Shown: positions 8,001 through 13,580, counted from the first letter of the stretch. The stretch is DNA of 13,933 bases from Rickettsiales bacterium (GCA_031276335.1 JAISNH010000032.1:1-13933), one strand, 5' to 3'. Numbers and translations: made by a program. Notes: generated by a model not told the origin, from the letters alone.

Positions 8001-8617
8001 CGCTTTTCTTCCGGCTTGGGCTTCTCGTCGTGGTGCGAGAATGGCTGCGGTATCTTTTTCAGGTATCCGATCAGGCGGCGTATGCGGTGCTTCCGTTTAT
8101 GCAGCCTTTTGCGGCGCAGGTGCACGGATACGCGCGCGCCGATATAGTATCCGATTGCGCCTATTATCGGGTACCACGGAATGCTTCCTATCATTATCGG
8201 CCGGCCGATTCCCTTTGCCAGCAGCTTTATCGAGTTCACTATGCTGTCCAGGTCGAGGGTTTCAAGTAAGGGCTTCAGCTGCTGCGCGAAATTTGCGAAT
8301 TCTATCGCCTTGCCGCCCAGCATCGCCTGACCGGTCAGGTAGTAGAGATAGAACCACGCCGGCGTGGTCAGCGGATTGGTGATCAGCGTCGTCAGGCACG
8401 CGAGCACGACGTTGAAGCGGAAGCGGCGCGTGCGCCCGGCCAGGAACCATATCGCGATCGCGATCCCCGTCTGTCCCCACAGCACCCACATTCCGGAAAA
8501 AAATCCGACGGCGAACGACCGTCCCAGATAGGCCGGATTCCTGTTTTCCTTGTCCTTGAAGGAACGCACGATATAGCGGAATATGCGCCGTATGATTTTG
8601 TTTATCTTTTTCAGCAT
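7997..8617 (-). CDS. DUF2062 membrane protein
   Basis: This 206-residue protein matches the DUF2062 family: a basic N-terminus (MLKKINKIIRRIFRYIV), then membrane segments with the pattern GFFSGMWVLWGQTGIAIAIW, the conserved N after RFRF, LITNPLTTPAWFYLYYLTG (the family NP-T-P motif), a loop, a second hydrophobic stretch (SIPWYPIIGAIGYYIGA) and a lysine/arginine-rich cytoplasmic tail. The biochemical role of the family is not established. I start it at the ATG at 8617 rather than at the TTG at 8656, because the TTG lies within a -35 box. There is no ribosome-binding site before this ATG; a promoter places transcription start within a few bases of it. It overlaps the GNAT gene by four bases. 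Confidence 0.88.
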   Translation of the reverse strand: MLKKINKIIRRIFRYIVRSFKDKENRNPAYLGRSFAVGFFSGMWVLWGQTGIAIAIWFLAGRTRRFRFNVVLACLTTLITNPLTTPAWFYLYYLTGQAMLGGKAIEFANFAQQLKPLLETLDLDSIVNSIKLLAKGIGRPIMIGSIPWYPIIGAIGYYIGARVSVHLRRKRLHKRKHRIRRLIGYLKKIPQPFSHHDEKPKPEEKR

Positions 8618-8627
8618 GATAAGTATA

Positions 8628-8656
8628 TATATAGCAGGGTGCCGGCGTTTTTTCAA
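8628..8656 (-). promoter_or_regulatory. Promoter giving a nearly leaderless DUF2062 mRNA
   Basis: On the minus strand TTGAAA (8651-8656) and TATATA (8628-8633) stand 17 bp apart. Only 10 bases separate the -10 box from the ATG at 8617, so the transcript would begin about 2-4 bases before the start codon. This fits the absence of a Shine-Dalgarno sequence. Confidence 0.55.
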
Positions 8657-8682
8657 TCATAATCTGTCGCGCCTCCGGCCTT

Positions 8683-8699
8683 CCGCGGAAAGCCCGCGG
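8683..8699. terminator. GC-rich hairpin after the XRE gene
   Basis: CCGCGG at 8683-8688 and CCGCGG at 8694-8699 form a 6-bp stem with a 5-base loop, 54 bases beyond the stop codon of the minus-strand XRE gene. On that strand no T-run follows; a TTTT follows on the plus strand. It may terminate or pause transcription, but this is uncertain. Confidence 0.3.
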
Positions 8700-8752
8700 T
8701 TTTCCTCGCATCCCGGGCGCCGGGCGGGATCGATTCGCCGCGGCTCCGGTTT

Positions 8753-9286
8753 TCAGCGGGGAGGTTTGGAGCCGCCGCCCGCTAGCTGTCCGCCGTTCTT
8801 CTCCTTGTTGACCAAGAGCTCCAGCATGTCGAGAGCGCTCGCCTCCGTCCTGGCCGCCATCAGTATCTCGGCGGTCATGCGGTATGCCTTGCCCGCGATT
8901 TCGCCGGGACTGGTTTTTCCGTTTCCGGAATATGCGTCGCAAAGGGCGGAAAACGCCATGTCGAAAAGGCGGCCGCCGTTTATCCCGGAAGGCTGCGTTG
9001 GGAACGCCGCGGCCTCCATGACCGCGTCCGTCCCGGCCGCCCTGGCGGATTTCAGCATTTCCCCGCCGCCGTCCAGAAGCCAGCCCTTGTCGATGCCGTG
9101 CATCCGCTCCAGCTTTTCCAGTATGTTGATGTTCGGGAAGGATTTGCGAAGCTCGTAGTTCTGCCACGTTGAATCGCCCAGGCCAAGTTCGCGGGAAAGG
9201 TTTTTCTGGCTCAGCCCGATGAACTCCCTTGCCCGCTTCAGCCGCCCGGCCCTCGCTGCCATGACCTCCGCGCTCGCTTTTTCCAT
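8753..9286 (-). CDS. XRE-family helix-turn-helix regulator
   Basis: The 177-residue protein begins with a Cro/CI-type helix-turn-helix at about residues 13-70: RLKRAREFIGLSQKNLSREL, then LGDSTWQNYELRKSFPNINIL and the closing IDKGWLLDGGGEM, a form common in phage-type repressors. The C-terminal 100 residues show no S24 peptidase serine-lysine pair and no domain I know. I chose the ATG at 9286, which has GGGAGG six bases upstream; the frame extends 13 codons further without support. It is transcribed away from a second XRE gene, with a large dyad in the 188 bases between them, so it probably controls itself and that neighbour. Its targets beyond that cannot be inferred. Confidence 0.88.
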   Translation of the reverse strand: MEKASAEVMAARAGRLKRAREFIGLSQKNLSRELGLGDSTWQNYELRKSFPNINILEKLERMHGIDKGWLLDGGGEMLKSARAAGTDAVMEAAAFPTQPSGINGGRLFDMAFSALCDAYSGNGKTSPGEIAGKAYRMTAEILMAARTEASALDMLELLVNKEKNGGQLAGGGSKPPR

Positions 9287-9332
9287 ATTTCCTCCCGCCT
9301 TCGCAAAGCATATAAATTTATGCATTTTTTAC

Positions 9333-9361
9333 TTTACAAGCACAAAAATATATGTTATATA
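9333..9361 (+). promoter_or_regulatory. Promoter for the plus-strand XRE gene
   Basis: TTTACA at 9333-9338 and TATATA at 9356-9361 are separated by 17 bp. The predicted transcription start falls on the left arm of the dyad at 9368-9407, and the leader would be about 105 bases long. Confidence 0.5.
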
Positions 9362-9367
9362 AATTCC

Positions 9368-9407
9368 GTACACAGCGCCGAATTCAATAAAGTTTGGCAC
9401 TGTGTAC
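9368..9407. promoter_or_regulatory. Dyad operator between the divergent XRE genes
   Basis: GTACACAGCGCC at 9368-9379 and GGCACTGTGTAC at 9396-9407 form an inverted repeat with 11 of 12 positions matching around a 16-base centre. Outside the arms, ATGTTATATA (9352-9361) and TATATAACAT (9409-9418) extend the symmetry, although the spacing to the inner arms differs (6 bases left, 1 base right). Each outer arm contains a TATATA that can serve as a -10 box pointing inward. The place and symmetry suit binding by one or both XRE proteins; binding itself is inference. Confidence 0.55.
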
Positions 9408-9474
9408 ATATATAACATCGTTATGGAAAATAATCATCAATTTTTTCCAATGATAGGAAAATGGAAGGATAATC

Positions 9475-9867
9475 ATGCCCATTCCCAAGAACAAAGACAG
9501 AAAATCATGTGCCGCTGGATGCGCGGCATGCGGCGCGGCGGGTATAGCCGCAGGTATAGGCCGCCGGATTCGTGAACGCCGGAACGCGCTTTGCCTCTCG
9601 GTTGCCGGTCTTGCCGGCGAACTCGGTATTCCGTCCGCGGATGTCGAGGCGCTGGAGAACGGCGAAACGATTGGCGGCGGCGCGCTTGGGCTGATTCTCA
9701 ATCGGCTGGGGCTAAGCCGCTTTTATATCCTTACCGGCATTTCGGAGGAGGAAATCAGGGGCATGACCTCCGAATTGGAAAAGCATATCGGATTGCTGGG
9801 GATTTTGCGCTCGATTCCCGAATCCCGCCGCGGAATCCTGGAAAATATGCTGAAGGAGGCGCTTTAG
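9475..9867 (+). CDS. Second XRE-family helix-turn-helix protein, divergent
   Basis: The 130-residue protein starts at an ATG with GGAAGGATAATC before it. A helix-turn-helix of the Cro/CI type is seen at about residues 27-88: IGRRIRERRNALCLSVAGLA, then LGIPSADVEALENGE, and LGLSRFYILTG. The tail (SEEEIRGMTSELEKHIGLLG onward) is helical. The first 26 residues are unusual: alanine/glycine-rich, with Cys12, Cys16 and Cys19 in a C-x3-C-x2-C arrangement, followed by Cys40 in the helix-turn-helix. It is divergent from another XRE gene and lies 44 bases before the lexA promoter. The pair resembles the cI/cro layout of temperate phages, but no phage genes adjoin it. Its DNA target is unknown; the dyad upstream is the obvious candidate. 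Confidence 0.83.
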   Translation: MPIPKNKDRKSCAAGCAACGAAGIAAGIGRRIRERRNALCLSVAGLAGELGIPSADVEALENGETIGGGALGLILNRLGLSRFYILTGISEEEIRGMTSELEKHIGLLGILRSIPESRRGILENMLKEAL

Positions 9868-9911
9868 GATGGATATTTTTTTACACAAAACACAATTCAT
9901 GATTTTAATAG

Positions 9912-9940
9912 TTGACAAAGCACAGGAACAAATATAGAAT
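9912..9940 (+). promoter_or_regulatory. lexA promoter
   Basis: Consensus TTGACA at 9912-9917 and TAGAAT at 9935-9940 with a 17-bp spacer. It is the strongest-looking promoter of the window, and the SOS half-sites lie in its spacer and -10 box. Confidence 0.75.
9926..9940 (+). promoter_or_regulatory. Imperfect SOS box in the lexA promoter
   Basis: GAAC (9926-9929), 7 bases, GAAT (9937-9940): one mismatch from the GAAC-N7-GAAC direct repeat known for alphaproteobacterial LexA. The second half is part of the -10 box. A further weak copy, GAAA-N7-GAAC, lies at 9949-9963, ending at the Shine-Dalgarno region. Autoregulation of lexA is usual, so a weaker site here is plausible. Confidence 0.6.
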
Positions 9941-9975
9941 ACAAGAGTGAAAGAAAAAAGAACATGGAGGCAATT

Positions 9976-10614
9976 ATGCTAACAAAACAGCAACTTAAAC
10001 TCTTCGGTATCATAAACGATAGCTTGAAGCGCGAGGGGGTTTGTCCCTCGTTCGAGGAAATGAAGGCCAAGATCGGCCTGAAATCGAAATCCGGCATCCA
10101 CCGCCTGATAAAAAGCCTGGAGGAGCGCGGATTCATAAAGCAGATACCGAACAAGGCGCGCGCGCTCGAAATCGTCCGCTATCCCGAAAACCTTAGGAAT
10201 ACGGCCGGCTCTCCGGTCAACGACAACATAAGGATGATGTCGGTGCCGCTGTACGGCAAGATTGCCGCCGGCACTCCGATTGCCGCGATCGCGAACACGA
10301 ACGAAACCATGGATGTGCCTGCGGACATGCTGGGCGTCGGCCGGTTCTATGCCCTGAAGGTCGAGGGCGATTCGATGATCGGCGCCGGAATCAACGACGG
10401 CGACCGCATAATCATACAGGAAACCGAAACCGCCGACGACGGCACTATCGTAGTCGCGCTTATCGACGGAGAGGAAGTGACGCTGAAATACCTGTACCGG
10501 AAGGACGGCACCATAGCGCTGAAGCCCGCGAACCCGGCCTATGAAACCCGGATTTTCGCGCCCGAGCGGGTGCAGATCCAGGGCAAGCTCGCCATGCTGG
10601 TGCGGACGTATTAG
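9976..10614 (+). CDS. lexA: LexA, SOS repressor and self-cleaving peptidase
   Basis: LexA represses DNA-damage genes until a RecA filament stimulates its self-cleavage. The 212-residue protein has the N-terminal winged helix (1-65), with SKSGIHRLIKSLEERGFI at 37-54, the form seen in alphaproteobacteria. The C-terminal S24 peptidase has the Ala98-Gly99 cleavage site in KIAAGT, nucleophile Ser133 in EGDSM and Lys171 in EVTLKY, so it should be cleavable. I place the start at the ATG at 9976; an in-frame ATG at 9964 overlaps GGAGG, the ribosome-binding site for the later start. The gene has its own promoter with SOS half-sites, and recA follows 71 bases later, also under its own promoter. The close lexA-recA pairing fits joint control. 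Confidence 0.96.
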   Translation: MLTKQQLKLFGIINDSLKREGVCPSFEEMKAKIGLKSKSGIHRLIKSLEERGFIKQIPNKARALEIVRYPENLRNTAGSPVNDNIRMMSVPLYGKIAAGTPIAAIANTNETMDVPADMLGVGRFYALKVEGDSMIGAGINDGDRIIIQETETADDGTIVVALIDGEEVTLKYLYRKDGTIALKPANPAYETRIFAPERVQIQGKLAMLVRTY

Positions 10615-10624
10615 GAAAAAATGC

Positions 10625-10653
10625 TTGCAATTCGCGGAATAATGTCATAGAAC
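10625..10653 (+). promoter_or_regulatory. recA promoter
   Basis: TTGCAA at 10625-10630 and TAGAAC at 10648-10653 with a 17-bp spacer, lying between the lexA stop and recA. The -10 box contains the first SOS half-site. Confidence 0.65.
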
Positions 10654-10664
10654 ATTGCCAGAAC
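10650..10664 (+). promoter_or_regulatory. SOS box (LexA operator) of recA
   Basis: A perfect GAAC-N7-GAAC direct repeat: GAAC at 10650-10653 and 10661-10664. This is the reverse complement of GTTC-N7-GTTC, the established LexA box of alphaproteobacteria. It overlaps the -10 box, so bound LexA would block RNA polymerase. Confidence 0.8.
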
Positions 10665-10685
10665 ATAAATTGAAAGGAAAAAATC

Positions 10686-11729
10686 ATGGGTGACAACAGG
10701 CAAAAGGCGCTGGAGGCGGCGCTCTCGCAAATAGAAAAAGCGTTCGGCAAGGGCTCTGTGATGAAGCTCGGCGAGCAGGAGAATATAGACATCCCGTCGA
10801 TTTCGACCGGCTCGCTGGGGCTCGACATCGCGCTCGGCATAGGGGGTCTGCCCCGCGGCCGCATAGTCGAAATCTATGGCCCGGAAAGCAGCGGAAAGAC
10901 CACGCTTACCCTGCACGTGGTGGCCGAGGCGCAGAAGGCGGGCGGCACCTGCGCCTTCATCGACGCGGAGCATGCGCTCGACCCGGCCTATGCGAGGAAA
11001 ATCGGCGTCGACATCGAAAACCTCGTGATCTCGCAGCCCGATTCGGGCGAGCAGGCCCTGGAGATAACCGACACGCTGGTGCGCTCCGGCGCCGTCGACG
11101 TGGTGGTGGTCGACTCGGTCGCGGCCCTGGTTCCGAAGGCGGAGCTGGAGGGCGAAATGGGCGATTCCCACATGGGGCTTCAGGCGCGCCTGATGTCGCA
11201 GGCGCTGAGGAAGCTCACGGCCTCGGTTTCCAAATCGAACACGCTCGTGATTTTCATAAATCAGATTCGCATGAAGATAGGCATAATGTTCGGCAACCCC
11301 GAGACCACGACCGGCGGCAACGCTCTCAAGTTCTACGCCTCCGTCCGCATGGACATACGCCGCGTCGGCGCGATAAAGGACAAGGAAACCGTGGTCGGCA
11401 ACGAAACGCGCGTGAAAATAGTGAAGAACAAGGTCGCCCCTCCGTTCAAGACCGTCGACTTCGACATCATGTACAACCAGGGCATATCGCGCGAGGGCGA
11501 AATCATCGAGCTGGGGGTCAAGGCCGGCATAGTGGAAAAGTCGGGCTCGTGGTTTTCGTATGACTCCGAGCGCATAGGGCAGGGTAAGGAGAACGCCCGG
11601 CAGTGGCTGAGGGACAATCCCAAGGTCGCGGACGAGATTATAAAAAAGATCAAGGATGCCGCCGGCTTGATAAACGAGAAGATGCTCGACAACGCCGCTG
11701 CTGCCGACGGAACCCCTGACGCGGAGTAG
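10686..11729 (+). CDS. recA: RecA recombinase
   Basis: RecA forms filaments on single-stranded DNA, performs strand exchange and acts as co-protease for LexA. The 347-residue length is standard. Walker A is GPESSGKT at 65-72; the catalytic glutamate lies in [10 protein letters not shown]; Walker B is [20 protein letters not shown]; loop L2 is seen in [20 protein letters not shown]. The C-terminal domain ends with a short acidic tail. The ATG has AAAGG 8 bases upstream. It is preceded by lexA and a perfect SOS box, and acts downstream of DprA during transformation. No recX follows; a NUDIX gene does. Identification is certain. Confidence 0.98.
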   Translation: MGDNRQKALEAALSQIEKAFGKGSVMKLGEQENIDIPSISTGSLGLDIALGIGGLPRGRIVEIYGPESSGKTTLTLHVVAEAQKAGGTCAFIDAEHALDPAYARKIGVDIENLVISQPDSGEQALEITDTLVRSGAVDVVVVDSVAALVPKAELEGEMGDSHMGLQARLMSQALRKLTASVSKSNTLVIFINQIRMKIGIMFGNPETTTGGNALKFYASVRMDIRRVGAIKDKETVVGNETRVKIVKNKVAPPFKTVDFDIMYNQGISREGEIIELGVKAGIVEKSGSWFSYDSERIGQGKENARQWLRDNPKVADEIIKKIKDAAGLINEKMLDNAAAADGTPDAE

Positions 11730-11804
11730 GCGGCCGTTGTGATGGTGTGCGCGAAGCGGCCGGGCTGATCCTTGGAGTCCGCGCTGAAAACATAAGGAGG
11801 GTGA

Positions 11805-12269
11805 GTGCCAAAAGAAAGATTCAAGATTCCTTTCGCCGCGTATTTGATAGTCAGGAACGCCTCCGGCCTTCTGCTGTCGCTCCGGCGGAACACCGGCTTC
11901 ATGGACGGATATTACGGCTTGGTTTCCGGGCACATAGACGGCGGCGAGCCTGCCAGCCTTGCCTGCGTGCGCGAGGCGCGGGAGGAAGCCGGAATTAGGC
12001 TTTCGCCGGCCGGCATAAGGCCGGTTCACGTCATGCATCGGCTTAGCACCCTCGGGCAAGAATACGTGGATTTTTATTTCATGGCGGACGGCTACGCCGG
12101 CCCGGTCAGGAATGCCGAGCCGTCCAAATGCGCCGGGTTGGATTTTTTCAAGGAAAGCGGACTGCCGGACAATACCATACCCTACGTCCGCTTTGCGATA
12201 GGGGAAGCATTGGCCGGAGTTTTTTACAGCGAGTATGGATTCGGCGCGCGAGGAGGGCGCGGAAGATAG
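11805..12269 (+). CDS. NUDIX hydrolase
   Basis: NUDIX enzymes cleave nucleoside diphosphates linked to another group, such as damaged or surplus nucleotides. The 154-residue protein has a perfect NUDIX box at residues 42-64, G-x5-E-x7-REAREEAGI, with the two glutamates that hold the metal. The N-terminal strand FKIPFAAYLIVRN, followed by SLRRNTGFMDGYYGLVSGHI, is like the MutT/NudA branch with small substrates. I chose the GTG at 11805 because AAGGAGG ends 4 bases before it; the distance is a little short, but no ATG is available in this frame near it. The substrate cannot be told from sequence. It follows recA by 75 bases with no clear terminator, so read-through and mild SOS induction are possible. 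Confidence 0.9.
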   Translation: MPKERFKIPFAAYLIVRNASGLLLSLRRNTGFMDGYYGLVSGHIDGGEPASLACVREAREEAGIRLSPAGIRPVHVMHRLSTLGQEYVDFYFMADGYAGPVRNAEPSKCAGLDFFKESGLPDNTIPYVRFAIGEALAGVFYSEYGFGARGGRGR

Positions 12270-12423
12270 TTCCCCATGCGCGCGATGCCGCTGCAAAAGC
12301 GTGGCAAGATGTTCCATGTAAATGACCGTCGGACGCCGAACGATGGATTAATATTTAACAGCCATTCCATTGCCTCTTTCATTATCGCTTGTAATTTTCC
12401 CTGACATGTAATATGCTAGCCTT
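12270..12423. other. AT-rich spacer after the NUDIX gene
   Basis: No gene is seen here. A weak promoter, TTGTAA at 12389-12394 and TATGCT at 12412-12417 with a 17-bp spacer, would start transcription at about 12424, right at the start of the palindrome-rich element that follows. Confidence 0.4.
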
Positions 12424-12612
12424 CGTAACGGACAGAAAGACCCGTTATGAGGAAGTCAAGCCTCGAAAACAGAACCTCCAGCCCAGGCTGGAGGGCTATG
12501 GAATATATTGAATACATAGTGCTATACTGTTTATAGCTTGACTCCTCCAGCCATTCTCACGAATGGTTTTAGTGTTGTTTATGAACAAGAACTAACGGGG
12601 ATAAGAATCCCC
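12424..12612. other. Multi-hairpin element: structured RNA or IS200/IS605-like relic
   Basis: About 190 bases contain at least five local hairpins: TAACGG/CCGTTA (12426-12431, 12442-12447), CCTCCAGCC/GGCTGGAGG (12475-12483, 12486-12494), GCTATA/TATAGC (12521-12526, 12532-12537), CCATTC/GAATGG (12551-12556, 12561-12566) and GGGGAT/ATCCCC (12597-12602, 12607-12612). Two long-range helices are also possible: CCCGTTA (12441-12447) with TAACGGG (12593-12599), and GAGGAAGTCAAGC (12449-12461) with GCTTGACTCCTC (12536-12547), 12 pairs with one bulged A. Read on the minus strand, the right part has two hairpins and ends GGCTGGAGGAGTCAA, much like the right ends of IS200/IS605 elements and their TnpB guide RNAs. 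No transposase or TnpB remains. Which reading holds cannot be decided by eye. Confidence 0.5.
12520..12528 (+). promoter_or_regulatory. Extended -10 candidate for the secreted-protein pair
   Basis: TG, one base, TATACT at 12523-12528, with no good -35 box at the normal distance. It overlaps the GCTATA/TATAGC palindrome. If used, the leader of the two secreted-protein genes would carry only the last two hairpins of the element. It competes with the weak promoter at 12389-12417. Confidence 0.35.
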
Positions 12613-12626
12613 AAGGGAGAAAAACT

Positions 12627-12899
12627 ATGAAGAAGACCATGAAAGACCGCCGATGTGGCGGACTAATCAGCATATTATTATTGTTATTGGGCAGCGTCGG
12701 AACTGCAACTGCGGCGGATCAGGTGTATGTATGTACTCCGTGCCCTGCGGGATACCACGGCGACGGCCAGACCAATATATGCTGTCCCAACGGCTACCTC
12801 ATGAAAAGATCGGGAGGCGCCTGTCCTGCGGGCTACAGGGAACTGGCCTCAGGGCAGGCTTGTCCGGCGGGGTATGTCGAAAATAACTTTGGAATATAA
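12627..12899 (+). CDS. Small secreted cysteine-rich protein with CPAGY repeats
   Basis: I do not recognise a named family. The 90-residue product starts with MKKTMKDRR, a hydrophobic run (LISILLLLLGSVG) and a likely signal-peptidase site after ATA, giving a mature protein of about 60 residues starting near DQVY. It holds seven cysteines after the signal and repeats CPAGY at three places, with CCPNGY as a variant between them. Such short Cys-Pro-x-Gly-Tyr repeats usually depend on disulfides or surface exposure. AAGGGAG lies 7 bases before the ATG. A similar secreted gene follows 24 bases later, so the two are probably one operon. Upstream sits a palindrome-rich element that would form the leader RNA. 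Function unknown; an envelope or exported role is inferred from the signal peptide. Confidence 0.75.
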   Translation: MKKTMKDRRCGGLISILLLLLGSVGTATAADQVYVCTPCPAGYHGDGQTNICCPNGYLMKRSGGACPAGYRELASGQACPAGYVENNFGI

Positions 12900-12923
12900 C
12901 TTTTACAACTAGGAGAAAATAAA

Positions 12924-13226
12924 ATGAAGACCATGAAAAATATAATAATTGTGACTTTGCTGCTGTCCGGATTTGCCGGTATTGCGAACGCGCAGACTTA
13001 CTGCATGCCGGCGCCGCCCGTAAAATGCGAAGGCGGCAGGATTGACAAGGGTAATTATAAGGCCGATATTAAATGCGAACTTATCAATGGCCAATGCGTC
13101 CTTTCGGGCATAAGTTACGATGGTCCTTCGCATGCGATAGGAGGGACTAATTACCACACGGTCAATTTTTGGCTTGGCGTAATAGTTGGCGAAGCGGTAG
13201 CGTTTTGCGCGCGCGGAGGGCAATAG
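12924..13226 (+). CDS. Small secreted protein with five cysteines
   Basis: Not recognised. The 100-residue product begins MKTMKN and has a clear signal peptide (IIIVTLLLSGFAGIANA, cut before QTY). The mature part of about 77 residues has five cysteines (YCMP, KCEG, KCEL, QCVL, FCAR), an odd number, so one may stay free or pair with another chain. The centre (SISYDGPSHAIGG-like turn region and NYHTVNFWLGVIVGEA) is mixed polar and hydrophobic, with one stretch near the end that could contact a membrane. AGGAG lies 10 bases before the ATG. The start resembles that of its upstream neighbour (MKKTMK against MKTMKN), and both are exported, which suggests a related job. No repeat of the CPAGY type occurs here. 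Confidence 0.72.
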   Translation: MKTMKNIIIVTLLLSGFAGIANAQTYCMPAPPVKCEGGRIDKGNYKADIKCELINGQCVLSGISYDGPSHAIGGTNYHTVNFWLGVIVGEAVAFCARGGQ

Positions 13227-13301
13227 CCGGCATCCGCCGCCATCCCTTCCTGCCTCGGCGCGGCGAAAGAGGCGGAGCTTTAAGCGGAGCATCGCCCCTT
13301 T

Positions 13302-13332
13302 GTCATTGTCGGGCTTGACCCGACAATCCAGG
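13302..13332. repeat. Palindromic repeat unit (type B)
   Basis: ATTGTCGGG at 13305-13313 and CCCGACAAT at 13319-13327 around a 5-base loop, followed by CCAGG. It is the reverse complement of the unit at 157-187, loop included. Confidence 0.75.
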
Positions 13333-13339
13333 CCGACAT

Positions 13340-13370
13340 GTCATTCCGGTGCTCGACACCGGAATCCAGG
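13340..13370. repeat. Palindromic repeat unit (type C)
   Basis: ATTCCGGTG at 13343-13351 and CACCGGAAT at 13357-13365 around a 5-base loop, framed by GTC and CCAGG like the neighbouring units. A second type C unit is at 13549-13576. Confidence 0.75.
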
Positions 13371-13395
13371 TTAGATAAAGAGCCTTGTTGCGAAA

Positions 13396-13426
13396 CCTGG
13401 ATAGCGGCATCAGGTGCCGCTATGAC
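13396..13426. repeat. Palindromic repeat unit (type A, inverted)
   Basis: ATAGCGGCA at 13401-13409 and TGCCGCTAT at 13414-13422, with CCTGG before and GAC after. It is inverted with respect to the type B and C units beside it and matches the unit at 103-133. Confidence 0.75.
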
Positions 13427-13435
13427 AACCGCCGC

Positions 13436-13458
13436 GTCATTCCGGCGAAAGCCGGAAT
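13436..13458. repeat. Palindromic repeat unit (type D)
   Basis: ATTCCGGC at 13439-13446 and GCCGGAAT at 13451-13458 around a GAAA tetraloop. It has GTC on its left but not CCAGG on its right, so the right border has decayed. Confidence 0.65.
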
Positions 13459-13483
13459 CTTACGGGATGAAGTTTGGGGTCTA

Positions 13484-13506
13484 CCTTCTTCATCCCTCCC
13501 AAAGTT
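13484..13506 (+). repeat. Direct repeat, copy 1 (short)
   Basis: CTTCTTCATCCCTCCC followed by AAAGT. It shares this core with longer copies at 13581-13635 and 13701-13746 but lacks their left part. Confidence 0.55.
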
Positions 13507-13548
13507 TAATTTAACATTTATCATTTAAGATTTAGGATTTGCCTTTCC

Positions 13549-13576
13549 GTCATTCCGGTGCTTGACACCGGAATAC
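13549..13576. repeat. Palindromic repeat unit (type C, second copy)
   Basis: ATTCCGGTG at 13552-13560 and CACCGGAAT at 13566-13574 around CTTGA. The stem matches the unit at 13340-13370; the loop differs by one base and the CCAGG border is missing. Confidence 0.7.
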
Positions 13577-13580
13577 AAAG

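Noticed and set aside
8262..9311. An open minus-strand frame of 349 codons
   Set aside because: It runs out of frame through the XRE gene and DUF2062, both of which have convincing motifs.
8753..9867. A prophage remnant around the XRE pair
   Set aside because: No integrase, antirepressor, replication or structural genes adjoin them; only core genes do.
9964..9975. Earlier in-frame ATG for LexA
   Set aside because: It overlaps GGAGG, which is well placed as the ribosome-binding site for the ATG at 9976, and LexA relatives begin MLT.
10611..12317. An open minus-strand frame of 568 codons
   Set aside because: It is antisense to recA and the NUDIX gene. Composition is Arg/His/Gly-rich and no motif is visible.
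12426..12545. Words resembling 23S rRNA (GGACAGAAAGACCC and TATAGCTTGAC)
   Set aside because: In 23S rRNA these words lie close together, while here about 90 unrelated bases separate them, and the surrounding sequence does not match. Treated as chance, partly explained by the palindromes.
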